From Photobacterium aquae (GTDB lineage Bacteria > Pseudomonadota > Gammaproteobacteria > Enterobacterales > Vibrionaceae), in assembly GCF_001029445.1 (NCBI RefSeq), contig NZ_LDOT01000024.1:86690-150689 (forward strand): a stretch of DNA of 64,000 nt, written 5' to 3'. Shown here one piece after another: positions 26,405-34,673 of this stretch. Under the pieces are notes generated by a model. That model made no database searches. It was given only the letters and a program-made list of their open reading frames with translations, and had not been told where the DNA came from. How positions within the stretch are numbered: position 1 is the stretch's first letter; every line of letters begins with the position of its first letter. Both the position numbers and the translations under genes were made by a program.

Positions 26405-27619
26405 TTAGCCTTCGAACTTCTTGATAACCAATGTCGCGTTAGTGCCACCGAAACCGAAGCTGTTCGACATTACAGTCTTCAATTCCTGATCGCGTTTCTC
26501 AGTAACAATGTCCAGACCTTCAGCAGCCGCATCCAAATTCACGATATTGATACTTGGTGCAATGAAGTTGTTGTCCAGCATTAGCGTTGAGTAAATCGCC
26601 TCGTGAACACCTGCCGCACCCAGTGCGTGGCCCGTCATCGCCTTGGTCGCAGAAATCGCAGGGCTGTTCTCGCCGAACAACTCTTGGATCGCGCCCAGCT
26701 CTTTCAGGTCGCCAACCGGCGTAGATGTACCGTGGGTATTGATGTAGTCAACCGGTGCATCCAGATCCTGCATCGCCATCTTCATACAGCGCACCGCACC
26801 TTCGCCCGAAGGGGCAACCATGTCGTAGCCGTCAGATGTCGCGCCGTAACCCACGATTTCACCGTAGATTTTCGCGCCGCGCGCCAATGCGTGCTCAAGC
26901 TCTTCGATAACCAGCATGCCGCCGCCACCAGAGATAACGAAACCGTCACGATCAGCATCGTAAGTACGAGATGCCTGCTCAGGAGTTTCGTTGTACTTGG
27001 TAGACAACGCGCCCATCGCATCAAACATCATGGTCATTGACCAATCAAGCTCTTCACCGCCACCTGCAAACATGACGTCTTGTTTGCCTAGCTGGATAAG
27101 TTCAACCGCATGGCCGATACAGTGAGCAGATGTCGCACACGCAGAGCTCATCGAGTAGTTCACGCCACGGATCTTAAACGGTGTAGCCAAACAAGCCGAA
27201 ACCGTTGAAGACATCGTACGCGGTACCATGTAAGGACCTACACGCTTCACGCCTTTTTCGCGCATAGTATCAGTCGCAACAACCTGGTTAAGCGCAGAAG
27301 CGCCGCCCGAACCGGCTACAAGGCCAGTACGATCGTTGGAAACTTGGTCTTCAGACAAGCCCGCATCGGCAATGGCCTGCTCCATAGAAAGGTAAGCGTA
27401 CGCAGCCGCATCACCCATAAAGCGCATTTTCTTACGGTCAATGTGCTCAGACGGTGTGATTTTCAGATCGCCCCACACATTGCTGCGCAGATTCTTCTCA
27501 GCAAACTGCTCAGAAAAAGTAATACCGGACTTACCCGCTTTCAGAGACTCCAGCACTTCTTCCACGTTGTTACCAATGCTGGACACAATACCCATGCCAG
27601 TAATTACGGCTCGTTTCAT
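26405..27619 (-). CDS. fabB: FabB, beta-ketoacyl-ACP synthase I
   Basis: Condensing enzyme for chain elongation, essential for unsaturated fatty acids. It has 404 residues (E. coli 406). The active-site Cys161 lies in SSACATSAH. The two catalytic His are in NTHGTSTPVGD and MTGHALGAAG, and the C-terminal motif NSFGFGGTNATL is intact. It is divergent from mnmC, as in E. coli, and followed on its own strand by pdxB-asd. The 352-base upstream gap contains a palindromic repeat. Confidence 0.98.
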   Translation of the reverse strand: MKRAVITGMGIVSSIGNNVEEVLESLKAGKSGITFSEQFAEKNLRSNVWGDLKITPSEHIDRKKMRFMGDAAAYAYLSMEQAIADAGLSEDQVSNDRTGLVAGSGGASALNQVVATDTMREKGVKRVGPYMVPRTMSSTVSACLATPFKIRGVNYSMSSACATSAHCIGHAVELIQLGKQDVMFAGGGEELDWSMTMMFDAMGALSTKYNETPEQASRTYDADRDGFVISGGGGMLVIEELEHALARGAKIYGEIVGYGATSDGYDMVAPSGEGAVRCMKMAMQDLDAPVDYINTHGTSTPVGDLKELGAIQELFGENSPAISATKAMTGHALGAAGVHEAIYSTLMLDNNFIAPSINIVNLDAAAEGLDIVTEKRDQELKTVMSNSFGFGGTNATLVIKKFEG

Positions 27620-27971
27620 GATGTATTCCTACTGTCTGTTATACCCAAGTCATCTCAGTATGGACGGCAACGGCTGCCTGCAAAGGCCACTCTGCGCCAA
27701 CTTGGGTATAACGTGGATGTTCACTTATCATTATCGCGTAAAATATACCGTGCCGACCTGATAAATTCACCATCAGGGCCAACGGCAGAAGCGGCTACTT
27801 ACGCCAAGACATTCTTTTTGCTAAGTGGATAATAACGGCTTTAGCCCGCAAAAGTGGTCAGCTTTCCTTTTGATCGGGTACAATCCCCGCCCAACAGGGT
27901 GTTCACTGGGTGTTTTGTACACAAAACCCGCTCGCCAACGAATACCATTGGCACACTAACCACTTGCAACA
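27620..27971. other. Divergent intergenic region fabB/mnmC
   Basis: 352 bases carrying the fabB and mnmC promoters. It contains the inverted-repeat element 27639-27711, which begins 20 bases before the fabB start and so lies in its 5' leader. Beyond it no ORF or operator is convincing; a FabR or FadR site could be expected for fabB but none was recognised by eye. Confidence 0.4.
27639..27711. repeat. 73-bp palindromic (MITE-like) element in the fabB leader
   Basis: Perfect 12-base terminal inverted repeats, TTATACCCAAGT (27639-27650) and ACTTGGGTATAA (27700-27711), enclose 49 bases with no coding capacity. Short elements with ATACCCAAG ends are common in Vibrionaceae genomes (general impression). 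It lies between the fabB start codon and any plausible fabB promoter, so it would be transcribed as a long hairpin. Confidence 0.7.
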
Positions 27972-30038
27972 ATGAGGTTTCTTCCCTTGTCAGATTCAGC
28001 CAAACCGTCAACTACAACCAGTCGTACCCGTATCGAAAACGCGGTACTGGACTGGAACGATGCCGGCACACCGGTTTCCAACGACTTTGATGATGTGTAT
28101 TTCTCCAACACCAATGGCCTCGAAGAAACCCGCTATGTATTTCTCAAGCAGAACGGATTGCCCGAACGCTGGGAACAAAGCGAGCACCGCCGCTTTGTCG
28201 TGGCCGAAACCGGCTTCGGAACCGGCCTAAACTTTCTGGCGGTGTGGCAGTGGTTCAAGGCATTCCGGGCTGCAAACCCCGATGCCCCCCTGCGCGAGCT
28301 GCACTTTATCAGCTTCGAAAAGTTTCCCGTCACCCTGACCGATCTGGTCAAGGCGCATGAGTCATGGCCGGAGTTGGCCGACTTGGCCAGCCAGCTCCAC
28401 GCCCATTATCCACCAGCCGTTGCCGACTGCCACCGTATTGTACTCGAAGATGGCCTGATTACCCTAGACTTGTGGTTCGGTGATATCAAAGACTGTATGC
28501 CGCAGGTATGGACCGGCGACGACGGCATCGTTGATGCCTGGTTCCTTGACGGCTTTGCCCCGAGCAAGAACCCTGAAATGTGGAGCCAGAGCCTGTTCGA
28601 CGGCATGGCCAAACTGGCCCGCCAAGGCGGCACGGTTGCCACCTTTACCGCTGCGGGCTTTGTCCGCCGAGGCCTGCTCGATGCCGGCTTCAAGATGTGG
28701 AAAGTCAAAGGCTTCGGCAAAAAGCGGGAAATGATCGCGGGCAGACTGAGCGAGCGCCACACCCCGGCCAACACCAAGCCGTGGTATCACCGCAAGGCGG
28801 CTTCGCGACAAGATGGCAATGCTATCGCCATCATCGGTGGCGGTATCGCCTCGGCCACTACCGCATTGGCACTGGCTCGCCGAGGCGTTGCAACCACCCT
28901 GTACTGCCGTGACGGCCAGCTCGCAGAAGGTGCATCCGGCAACCGACAGGGAGCGGTATACCCGCTGCTTAACGGATCCAACGATGCTCTGTCGCGCTTC
29001 TTCGCTCCGGCCTTCCTCTATGCCCGCCAGTTTGTCGAGCAAGCGGCCGAAAAAGCCAACTTCGCCCACGGCTGGAGCGGCGTAACCCAATTGGCATGGG
29101 ACGACAACACCACCAGCAAGCTCGCCAAAATGATGAGCGGCGGCTTCCCAGACGCACTGATCCGCGAGCTAGACAACGAGCAAACCCAAGCCGTAACGGG
29201 CGTGGCAACCGGCCATGCCAGCGTCAACTACCCGCTTGGCGGCTGGCTGTGCCCACAAGAGCTAACCCGAGAGCTACTGGCAATGGCCGAGCAGAGCGGT
29301 TCACTCACCATCAAGACCGGGTGCGATATCACCACCCTTGAGCACAACAGCCAGACAAACCAGTGGCAACTAGGCGACAGCGAGGGCAACCATTACAGCC
29401 ACGAGTGCGTGATTGTTGCCAACGGCCACCGTTTTGCCGACTACCCGCAAACCCAGCCGATCCCAGCCTACTCGGTGCGCGGCCAAGTCAGCCATATCCC
29501 GACCAACCCATCGCTGGGCGAGCTGAAAACCGTACTCTGCTATGACGGCTACCTGACGCCGGTCAATGCCAGCGGCGAGAGCCACTGCATCGGTGCCAGC
29601 TACCGCCGTGGCAGCACCGAACTGGACTTCAGCGAAAGCGAACATGCCGATAACAAACAACGTCTGGTTGATTGCCTGCCGCAAGCCGACTGGCCTGCCG
29701 CCATTGATATGTCAGCCAACCAAGCCCGCGTCGGAATCCGCTGTGCCAGCCGTGACCACCTACCGTTTGTCGGCGACGTGTGCCGCTACGACGACCTGCT
29801 GCGCCAGTACGACAACCTTAAAAATGAACAGGACAACGCAGAACGCGTGCCGACCTATCTGAACCTCTATGCCATGATCGGCCTTGGTTCACGCGGCCTG
29901 AGCTCAGCCCCACTGCTTGGCGAGCTACTGGCATCGCAGATCTGCGGTGATCCACTACCGCTGCCTGTCAGCGTACTGGAGGCTTTGCATCCAGGCCGGA
30001 TGTGGGTGCGCAAGCTGGTCAAAGGCAAGCAGCTATAA
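27972..30038 (+). CDS. mnmC: MnmC, bifunctional tRNA mnm5s2U34 methyltransferase / FAD oxidoreductase
   Basis: Completes the mnm5 modification of U34 in certain tRNAs: the FAD domain removes carboxymethyl and the SAM domain methylates the amine. It has 688 residues. The N-terminal methyltransferase contains GFGTGLNFL near residue 83. The C-terminal oxidase begins with the dinucleotide-binding motif AIIGGGIASATTALALA near residue 286. The ATG at 27972 has no ribosome binding site; a TTG at 27987 (SDSAKPST) has GAGG nine bases upstream and may be the true start. The gene is single and ends at a strong terminator at 30079-30118. Confidence 0.95.
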   Translation: MRFLPLSDSAKPSTTTSRTRIENAVLDWNDAGTPVSNDFDDVYFSNTNGLEETRYVFLKQNGLPERWEQSEHRRFVVAETGFGTGLNFLAVWQWFKAFRAANPDAPLRELHFISFEKFPVTLTDLVKAHESWPELADLASQLHAHYPPAVADCHRIVLEDGLITLDLWFGDIKDCMPQVWTGDDGIVDAWFLDGFAPSKNPEMWSQSLFDGMAKLARQGGTVATFTAAGFVRRGLLDAGFKMWKVKGFGKKREMIAGRLSERHTPANTKPWYHRKAASRQDGNAIAIIGGGIASATTALALARRGVATTLYCRDGQLAEGASGNRQGAVYPLLNGSNDALSRFFAPAFLYARQFVEQAAEKANFAHGWSGVTQLAWDDNTTSKLAKMMSGGFPDALIRELDNEQTQAVTGVATGHASVNYPLGGWLCPQELTRELLAMAEQSGSLTIKTGCDITTLEHNSQTNQWQLGDSEGNHYSHECVIVANGHRFADYPQTQPIPAYSVRGQVSHIPTNPSLGELKTVLCYDGYLTPVNASGESHCIGASYRRGSTELDFSESEHADNKQRLVDCLPQADWPAAIDMSANQARVGIRCASRDHLPFVGDVCRYDDLLRQYDNLKNEQDNAERVPTYLNLYAMIGLGSRGLSSAPLLGELLASQICGDPLPLPVSVLEALHPGRMWVRKLVKGKQL

Positions 30039-30078
30039 GGCTCTTTGTCGATCGCCGTTCAGGCAAGTTCATAAACAA

Positions 30079-30118
30079 CAAAGCCCCCGGCATTGGGAAA
30101 TGCCGGGGGCTTTGTTTT
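30079..30118. terminator. Strong intrinsic terminator after mnmC
   Basis: A 14-bp perfect stem CAAAGCCCCCGGCA (30079-30092) / TGCCGGGGGCTTTG (30101-30114) with an 8-base loop, followed by TTTT. It lies between convergent mnmC and the GfcA-like gene and may serve both. Confidence 0.92.
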
Positions 30119-30167
30119 CGCTGCCTGTCTTTTTTTATCTTCTACTTTATCTCGGCCGGAGTGCCAT

Positions 30168-30554
30168 CTACTCGGCCTCTGCCGTTACCGGTGGGGCATT
30201 GTCGTCATCACCGCCGGTATCAGAGACCGCAACCGCGATAACAACCGCTGCCGCCCCCAACGCCAACACGGTGGCAGTGATCCCCCCGGCCGATGCGGCA
30301 AATGCAGTGTCGATCCCCGCCGCCTTGCCGGTTGCCTCTGCCTTAGCACTGGCTTGGGCAACTGCCGACTGGGCATTTGCTTGCGTTGTTTGCTGAACTG
30401 CCGAGCGCGACGACGATGCTGTTGACGACGATGCTGTTGACGACGAAGGCACCGAGGACGAAGCTGCTTGGACTGGCTGCCCCGATTCCGCCGCAACAGC
30501 CGTGAAACAGATCAAACTGGCAAATGCCATTACCACCAATGATTTAAACATCAT
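30168..30554 (-). CDS. GfcA/YjbE-like small secreted Ala/Ser-rich protein (orphan paralogue)
   Basis: A 128-residue exported protein. A signal peptide is clear (MMFKSLVVMAFASLICFTAVAA), followed by a Ser-rich repeat region (SSSTASSSTASSS). Its C-terminal part, GGITATVLALGAAAVVIAVAVSD, closely resembles GGITATAVAAGAAVAVAAVAVAD of the GfcA-like protein at 59691-59948 in this window, and both end in an Asn/Asp-rich tail. This shared block is why it is called a paralogue. In E. coli GfcA/YjbE is tied to group 4 capsule or exopolysaccharide production, with no known molecular function. Here it stands alone, next to an rjg-like gene, 29 kb from the gfc operon. The Ser repeats come from a 15-bp DNA tandem repeat and may vary in number. 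Confidence 0.75.
   Translation of the reverse strand: MMFKSLVVMAFASLICFTAVAAESGQPVQAASSSVPSSSTASSSTASSSRSAVQQTTQANAQSAVAQASAKAEATGKAAGIDTAFAASAGGITATVLALGAAAVVIAVAVSDTGGDDDNAPPVTAEAE
30409..30446. repeat. 15-bp tandem repeat inside the GfcA-like gene
   Basis: The unit GACGACGATGCTGTT occurs at 30409-30423 and 30424-30438 with a partial third copy to 30446. It encodes the SSTAS repeats on the minus strand. Because 15 is a multiple of three, copy-number change keeps the reading frame and would alter only the linker length. Confidence 0.75.
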
Positions 30555-30709
30555 GGTTCCCCTTCTAACATTACCAAACCCATTATTATTAATATGTCTG
30601 TAATTATAGATGGAGAACCAAATCCGCCGTCTCAGTTATGAGCCTAGCCCGTGAGACATCTGAAGTCTCACCGCACATCAAGTGTACCTGTCTGATCGCC
30701 CGCCCAATA

Positions 30710-32161
30710 TCAGCTGGTCAAAGATACCGGCTTATCGATATTAGCCGTTACCACTACTTCACTATCAGGCTTCACTCGGCGCAATTGAGCGGCAAAGGCC
30801 TGCTGGGCCGGAGCATCCCCGTGCACAACCCTTATCTGCTCCGGCCCTACCTCTATTCCCTCGACAAATTTCAGCAAATCAGCCTGATCCGCATGAGCTG
30901 AATAACCGGAAATCTGATGGATCTTCGCCTTCACCGGTATGTTTTCGCGCTGGATGTCGATCTCAGCAGGTTCCTCCAGCAAAGCTCTTCCGGTCGTCCC
31001 CCATGCCTGATAACCGATGAACACCACATCTGTACGGGGATCGGGCAACAGCGCCTTGAGATAATTGACAATCCGTCCCCCTTCGCACATCCCGCTGGCG
31101 GCAATGACCACCGCAGGCTCTCCGCTCTGGCGCAAGCGGTTGACCAGCTTAATATGTTCTTCGTGGCTCTCGATAGACACGCACTGCGAGAAAGAAAGCG
31201 GATAATGCCCTTTTAACACCCTGTGCTTCGCTTCTTTGGCCCATAGACGCTGGAACACCTCATACTGCTCGGTAATTTTTCCGGCTAATGGCGAATCCAA
31301 AATAATCGGCAATGTTGACCAGTTAAAATTGCCAACTGCCCGCCCGGCGCTCTTGCCCCGGCCTTTTCTACCGTCCCATTTCTGGTTTTCTGCATCAGCC
31401 TCTGCCTTGGCAGCGACCTCGCTCAAAATCATCTCAATATCAAACAGCAGCTCTTGGGTTCGACCGACACTGAACGACGGGATCAGGATCGACCCACCAT
31501 CAACCAACGACTTGGCAATCACCTCCGCCAAGCGGCAGCTCCGCTCAGTCACATTGTCATGCAACCGATCACCATAGGTGCTTTCTATCACCAGGGTATC
31601 GGCACGCTGCGGAGGAACCGGATCGACCAGCAACGGCGTGTCACATGGGCCGAGATCGCCAGAAAAGACCACCACCTTGCCATCAGCCAGCTCCAATTCG
31701 ATATATGCAGAGCCGAGGATATGGCCCGCCTGACGGAAGCAGGCTTTCACCCGCCCACCATCGGCCAGTGTCACCACCGCCTGGCAGTTGAACGGCACCG
31801 GGCGCAGCAAGGAGCTGACCAAATTAATAAACGTACTGCGCTGCTCCTTGCCCAGCTTCAGCTGAATCTTCAGGGCATCGTCAAGCATTAGAGGCAGCAA
31901 GGCGGCGGTTGCCTCGCTGGCGTAAATCGGACGGCGGAATCCCGCTGCCAATAGCCAAGGAATGCGGCCAACATGATCGATGTGGCAATGGGTCAGTAAC
32001 AGGGCGTCGATGTGATCTACCGGAAACTCTATATCCAATGACCCATTTTTTTCATCACCCTGAAACAAGCCACAATCGATAAGAATGCCGCGTTGCTGAA
32101 TGCGTAACTCGTGACAGGATCCCGTGACACCCGAGTGGGCGCCATGATGAATGATTTGCAT
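30710..32161 (-). CDS. Metallo-beta-lactamase / beta-CASP family RNA-processing-like protein (rjg-like)
   Basis: Related to the cleavage and polyadenylation factor CPSF-73/YSH1-type nucleases. From the ATG at 32161 (preceded by GAAGGTGAAACC) it has 483 residues; the frame upstream to 32245 is probably untranslated. The metal-binding HCHIDH motif is at residues 58-63, followed by further family motifs (FSGDLG, ESTYGDR), and the beta-CASP/RMMBL part ends with SGYSAHADQ. In vibrios a homologue, rjg, marks the right end of the capsule/O-antigen region. Its presence within 10 kb of a capsule locus here agrees with that, though orientation and spacing differ. Nuclease activity is inferred from the family, and the symbol is withheld. 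Confidence 0.85.
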   Translation of the reverse strand: MQIIHHGAHSGVTGSCHELRIQQRGILIDCGLFQGDEKNGSLDIEFPVDHIDALLLTHCHIDHVGRIPWLLAAGFRRPIYASEATAALLPLMLDDALKIQLKLGKEQRSTFINLVSSLLRPVPFNCQAVVTLADGGRVKACFRQAGHILGSAYIELELADGKVVVFSGDLGPCDTPLLVDPVPPQRADTLVIESTYGDRLHDNVTERSCRLAEVIAKSLVDGGSILIPSFSVGRTQELLFDIEMILSEVAAKAEADAENQKWDGRKGRGKSAGRAVGNFNWSTLPIILDSPLAGKITEQYEVFQRLWAKEAKHRVLKGHYPLSFSQCVSIESHEEHIKLVNRLRQSGEPAVVIAASGMCEGGRIVNYLKALLPDPRTDVVFIGYQAWGTTGRALLEEPAEIDIQRENIPVKAKIHQISGYSAHADQADLLKFVEGIEVGPEQIRVVHGDAPAQQAFAAQLRRVKPDSEVVVTANIDKPVSLTS

Positions 32162-32480
32162 GGTTTCACCTTCAAGAAATATACCGAGCGATAATGGCAA
32201 AACTCCCCGCAGGCAAAAGCCTGATGGGGTATTCTCCCGACTCACTTCACGAAAAAAAGAATGAATAATCCCTGTGGTTCATTCATGAGGGATTAACGTA
32301 ACACAACGCCCAAACTTGAAAGTCAAAAAAATGACTACACTTAAATCATAAGGGCAGCAACAAAGCAGTATTCAATGTGTGAATTTTGTCTAGCCTTTGA
32401 ATTCTTTTGAATGTATGACTTTTTCGATCTATGCAACCAGTATAACATTTACAAAACCAAAGCCTTGATAAGGAAGATCA
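32162..32480. other. Divergent intergenic region between rjg-like gene and wecA copy 1
   Basis: 319 AT-rich bases holding the promoters of two divergent genes. A short palindrome GTCAAAAAAATGAC (about 32322-32335) stands out. The plus-strand ribosome binding site for wecA (AAGGAAGATCA) is clear just before 32481. No ORF is evident. Confidence 0.4.
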
Positions 32481-33575
32481 ATGGAAAGTCAGCTTTACTT
32501 CGTCTTTTTGGCGTCATTTTGCGCACTCTATGTGCTCTGGCACATGGCGAAGAAAATACAGCTTGTCGATACCCCCAACGAACGTAAACATCATCAGGGG
32601 GTGATACCGCTAATCGGTGGCTTATCCATTTTTGCCAGCGTCGCTACCTGCGTGCTAACTTCCCCATTAAATACTATTGATTCAAATATTTATTTAATAT
32701 TATCAAGCATACTCGTCCTCGTTGGGGCGGTCGATGACAAGCTTGATATTAGCGTAAAATTCCGGATCGCCGTCCAAGTCGCAGTGTCATTTAGCCTGAT
32801 TATCGTCAGTGATTTGAAATTGGCCCAACTGGGTAATATTTTCGGATTCGGCGATATTACCTTATCTAATGCACTTAGCTATGCCATCACCGTTCTTGCC
32901 GTAGCCGGTGCTATCAATGCTTTCAATATGGTGGATGGTATAGACGGACTACTCGGTGGTTTGTCTGTAATAAGTTTCGCCGCACTTGGCTTTTTATTCA
33001 TGCTTGCAGGCAACACAGATTTGTTTTCTTTCTGTCAAATTATTGTCATTGCCACCATCCCCTACCTAATGCTCAACCTCGGTTTTCCCTTTGGCAAACA
33101 ATGGAAAATATTCATGGGCGATGCAGGCAGTGTCTTCATCGGATTCACTGTGGTGTGGCTACTATTGCACGGCACGCAATCAGAGCAGGCCAGCTTCAAA
33201 CCCGTCACCGCGCTGTGGGTTATCGCCCTACCACTGATGGACATGGCAACGATTATGATCCGCCGTCTGCGCAAGAAGCAGTCCCCCTTCAAGCCTGACC
33301 GCGAACACCTGCACCATATCTGCCAGCGCCTCGGCATGTCGCCGACCATGACCTTGTGCATGATCTGCCTGTTTGCCGCCAGCCTTGCTCTTATTGGGAT
33401 CATTGGCGAAATAAACGGGGTTGCCGACTACGTCATGTTTGCCGGTTTCATGGCAACCTTCGCCCTTTACTACACTACCATTTGTTATATCTGGCGGATC
33501 ACCGCGCTTATCCGCCGACTTCAAGCCAGCATCATGCCTCGCTTCTACTCTAAGATGGACAACATCAAAAAATAA
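32481..33575 (+). CDS. WecA-like undecaprenyl-phosphate N-acetylglucosaminyl-1-phosphate transferase (copy 1)
   Basis: Integral membrane enzyme that starts glycan synthesis by moving GlcNAc-1-phosphate from UDP-GlcNAc to undecaprenyl phosphate. It has 364 residues with about 11 membrane helices. Family motifs: VGAVDDKLDI (Asp-Asp), NAFNMVDGIDGLLGG, FMGDAGSVFIG, and the cytoplasmic His motif PDREHLHHICQR. A very similar paralogue is at 42663-43775. This copy lies outside the main capsule operon, on the other strand, so it may serve enterobacterial-common-antigen-like or LPS O-antigen synthesis (inference). The start has a good AAGGAAG ribosome binding site. Confidence 0.9.
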   Translation: MESQLYFVFLASFCALYVLWHMAKKIQLVDTPNERKHHQGVIPLIGGLSIFASVATCVLTSPLNTIDSNIYLILSSILVLVGAVDDKLDISVKFRIAVQVAVSFSLIIVSDLKLAQLGNIFGFGDITLSNALSYAITVLAVAGAINAFNMVDGIDGLLGGLSVISFAALGFLFMLAGNTDLFSFCQIIVIATIPYLMLNLGFPFGKQWKIFMGDAGSVFIGFTVVWLLLHGTQSEQASFKPVTALWVIALPLMDMATIMIRRLRKKQSPFKPDREHLHHICQRLGMSPTMTLCMICLFAASLALIGIIGEINGVADYVMFAGFMATFALYYTTICYIWRITALIRRLQASIMPRFYSKMDNIKK

Positions 33576-33887
33576 GCCCAGCCCTCGCCTCTTCAGCCTC
33601 GCCTTATGCTGCTGACAATAACGGGTCAGCGGCTACGGTTAGGCTGTTTGCCAATTTACCCGCATCACTATTTTTCGCTGCAACAAAGCGCTTCACGACG
33701 ACTCAGCTGCAAGCATCTCCACAAAATTGTGTCACATTTATGCAACACCTGCATAATTGCCACGCCAGGCAGTACATTGGCTACCTATAATCAATTTACA
33801 CAGCGGCTTTCACAATTGGCGCATCAAAAATGCCGAGGTCAAAGATCGCTAAGGGACAGCAAAATCGCTCATTATCAGGAGGTACTC
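33576..33887. other. Intergenic region upstream of a 52-residue ORF
   Basis: 312 bases with no gene called. A perfect -10 hexamer TATAAT occurs at 33786-33791 without a good -35 at 17 bases, so a promoter here is only a possibility. An in-frame extension of the small ORF runs back to 33606 but lacks a ribosome binding site and coding character. Confidence 0.35.
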
Positions 33888-34046
33888 ATGCACACAAAGG
33901 CTCACTTTGGCAACCTTGCCCAGCAGCTCCTGAATTACGTTTTATGGTTCGCCGTAAAATTCAGTTGTTTCCTTGATGAACTTGAAAAATATGACCAAAT
34001 GGCCAAATCCATTCGTCGTGAAGACCGTCGCAACAGCTATCGCTGA
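33888..34046 (+). CDS. Small protein of unknown function, 52 residues
   Basis: The ATG at 33888 is preceded by CAGGAGGTACTC, one of the strongest Shine-Dalgarno sequences in the window at ideal spacing. This is the main reason for calling the gene. The protein has an amphipathic or hydrophobic middle (LLNYVLWFAVKFSCFL, about residues 15-30) and a charged, Arg-rich tail (SIRREDRRNSYR), like a membrane-associated small protein. No family is recognised. It lies between wecA copy 1 and a small lipoprotein gene on the same strand. It may be a stress or envelope peptide; that is a guess. Confidence 0.6.
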   Translation: MHTKAHFGNLAQQLLNYVLWFAVKFSCFLDELEKYDQMAKSIRREDRRNSYR

Positions 34047-34235
34047 TCGATCTGCAACAACCGCTATTCTCGTTCTCCGCCATCTTGGCCTCATCAGACA
34101 GGCGGCAAATTCGTCACATGTATTACCTTGTAGGTGCCAGATTATATTTGTGACAAGTGGCAACCTTTTACGCAAATTAATGCAACAAATACTACACTAT
34201 CGTTAGAAGGAAAAAGCAGACCTAAGGAGATGATG

Positions 34236-34574
34236 GTGAGAATAAGCAACGTACTTGGATTGGCCATCGCGATGACCGTCAGTGGCTGCGGCGCTACCTT
34301 TGATGATCATGCCGATGACTACGTCAATCTCGGCTTCGACCTCTGCGGATCAACGGCCAAGGTACATACCTTCGCCCGAAGCAAAAACGGCAGAATGCGG
34401 ATTTCATGCGACGACAACCGCTACTTCCTGCTGCATAACCACGATACCCTCGCCTATGCCAACGAGCTAAACGGGGTGTACTGCCTCGGCAAAGGCTTCT
34501 CGACATTTCGGGAGCGCCATAACGCCTATTCATTTGAATGCCTTGACCGTAAGCGTTTCCATATCCCCAAATAA
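34236..34574 (+). CDS. Small predicted lipoprotein of unknown function
   Basis: About 112 residues with a lipoprotein signal peptide: a short basic start, a hydrophobic stretch and the lipobox VSGC. The mature part has four or more Cys (DLCGS, ISCDD, VYCLG, FECLD), which could form disulfides in the periplasm. Start choice: TAAGGAG lies directly before ATGATGGTG. The GTG at 34236 has the best spacing of 6 bases, whereas the ATGs at 34230 and 34233 are too close. No family was recognised. The gene ends at a bidirectional terminator shared with the convergent cysN operon. Confidence 0.7.
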   Translation: MRISNVLGLAIAMTVSGCGATFDDHADDYVNLGFDLCGSTAKVHTFARSKNGRMRISCDDNRYFLLHNHDTLAYANELNGVYCLGKGFSTFRERHNAYSFECLDRKRFHIPK

Positions 34575-34599
34575 CCCGAATCCCTCCCTGCGTTCATAA

Positions 34600-34628
34600 A
34601 AAAACCTACCGGCTAGCGGTAGGTTTTT
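34600..34628. terminator. Bidirectional terminator between lipoprotein gene and cysN
   Basis: A 12-bp perfect stem AAAAACCTACCG (34600-34611) / CGGTAGGTTTTT (34617-34628) with a 5-base loop. A and T runs on both flanks allow it to end both converging transcripts. Confidence 0.92.
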
Positions 34629-34673
34629 ACTGTGACGCTCATCGTATGCGGCTCACCGAGAGCCTCTCACGCA

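Noticed and set aside
33606..33887. Longer version of the 52-residue ORF
   Set aside because: The upstream part lacks a ribosome binding site and coding character, while CAGGAGG supports the internal ATG at 33888.
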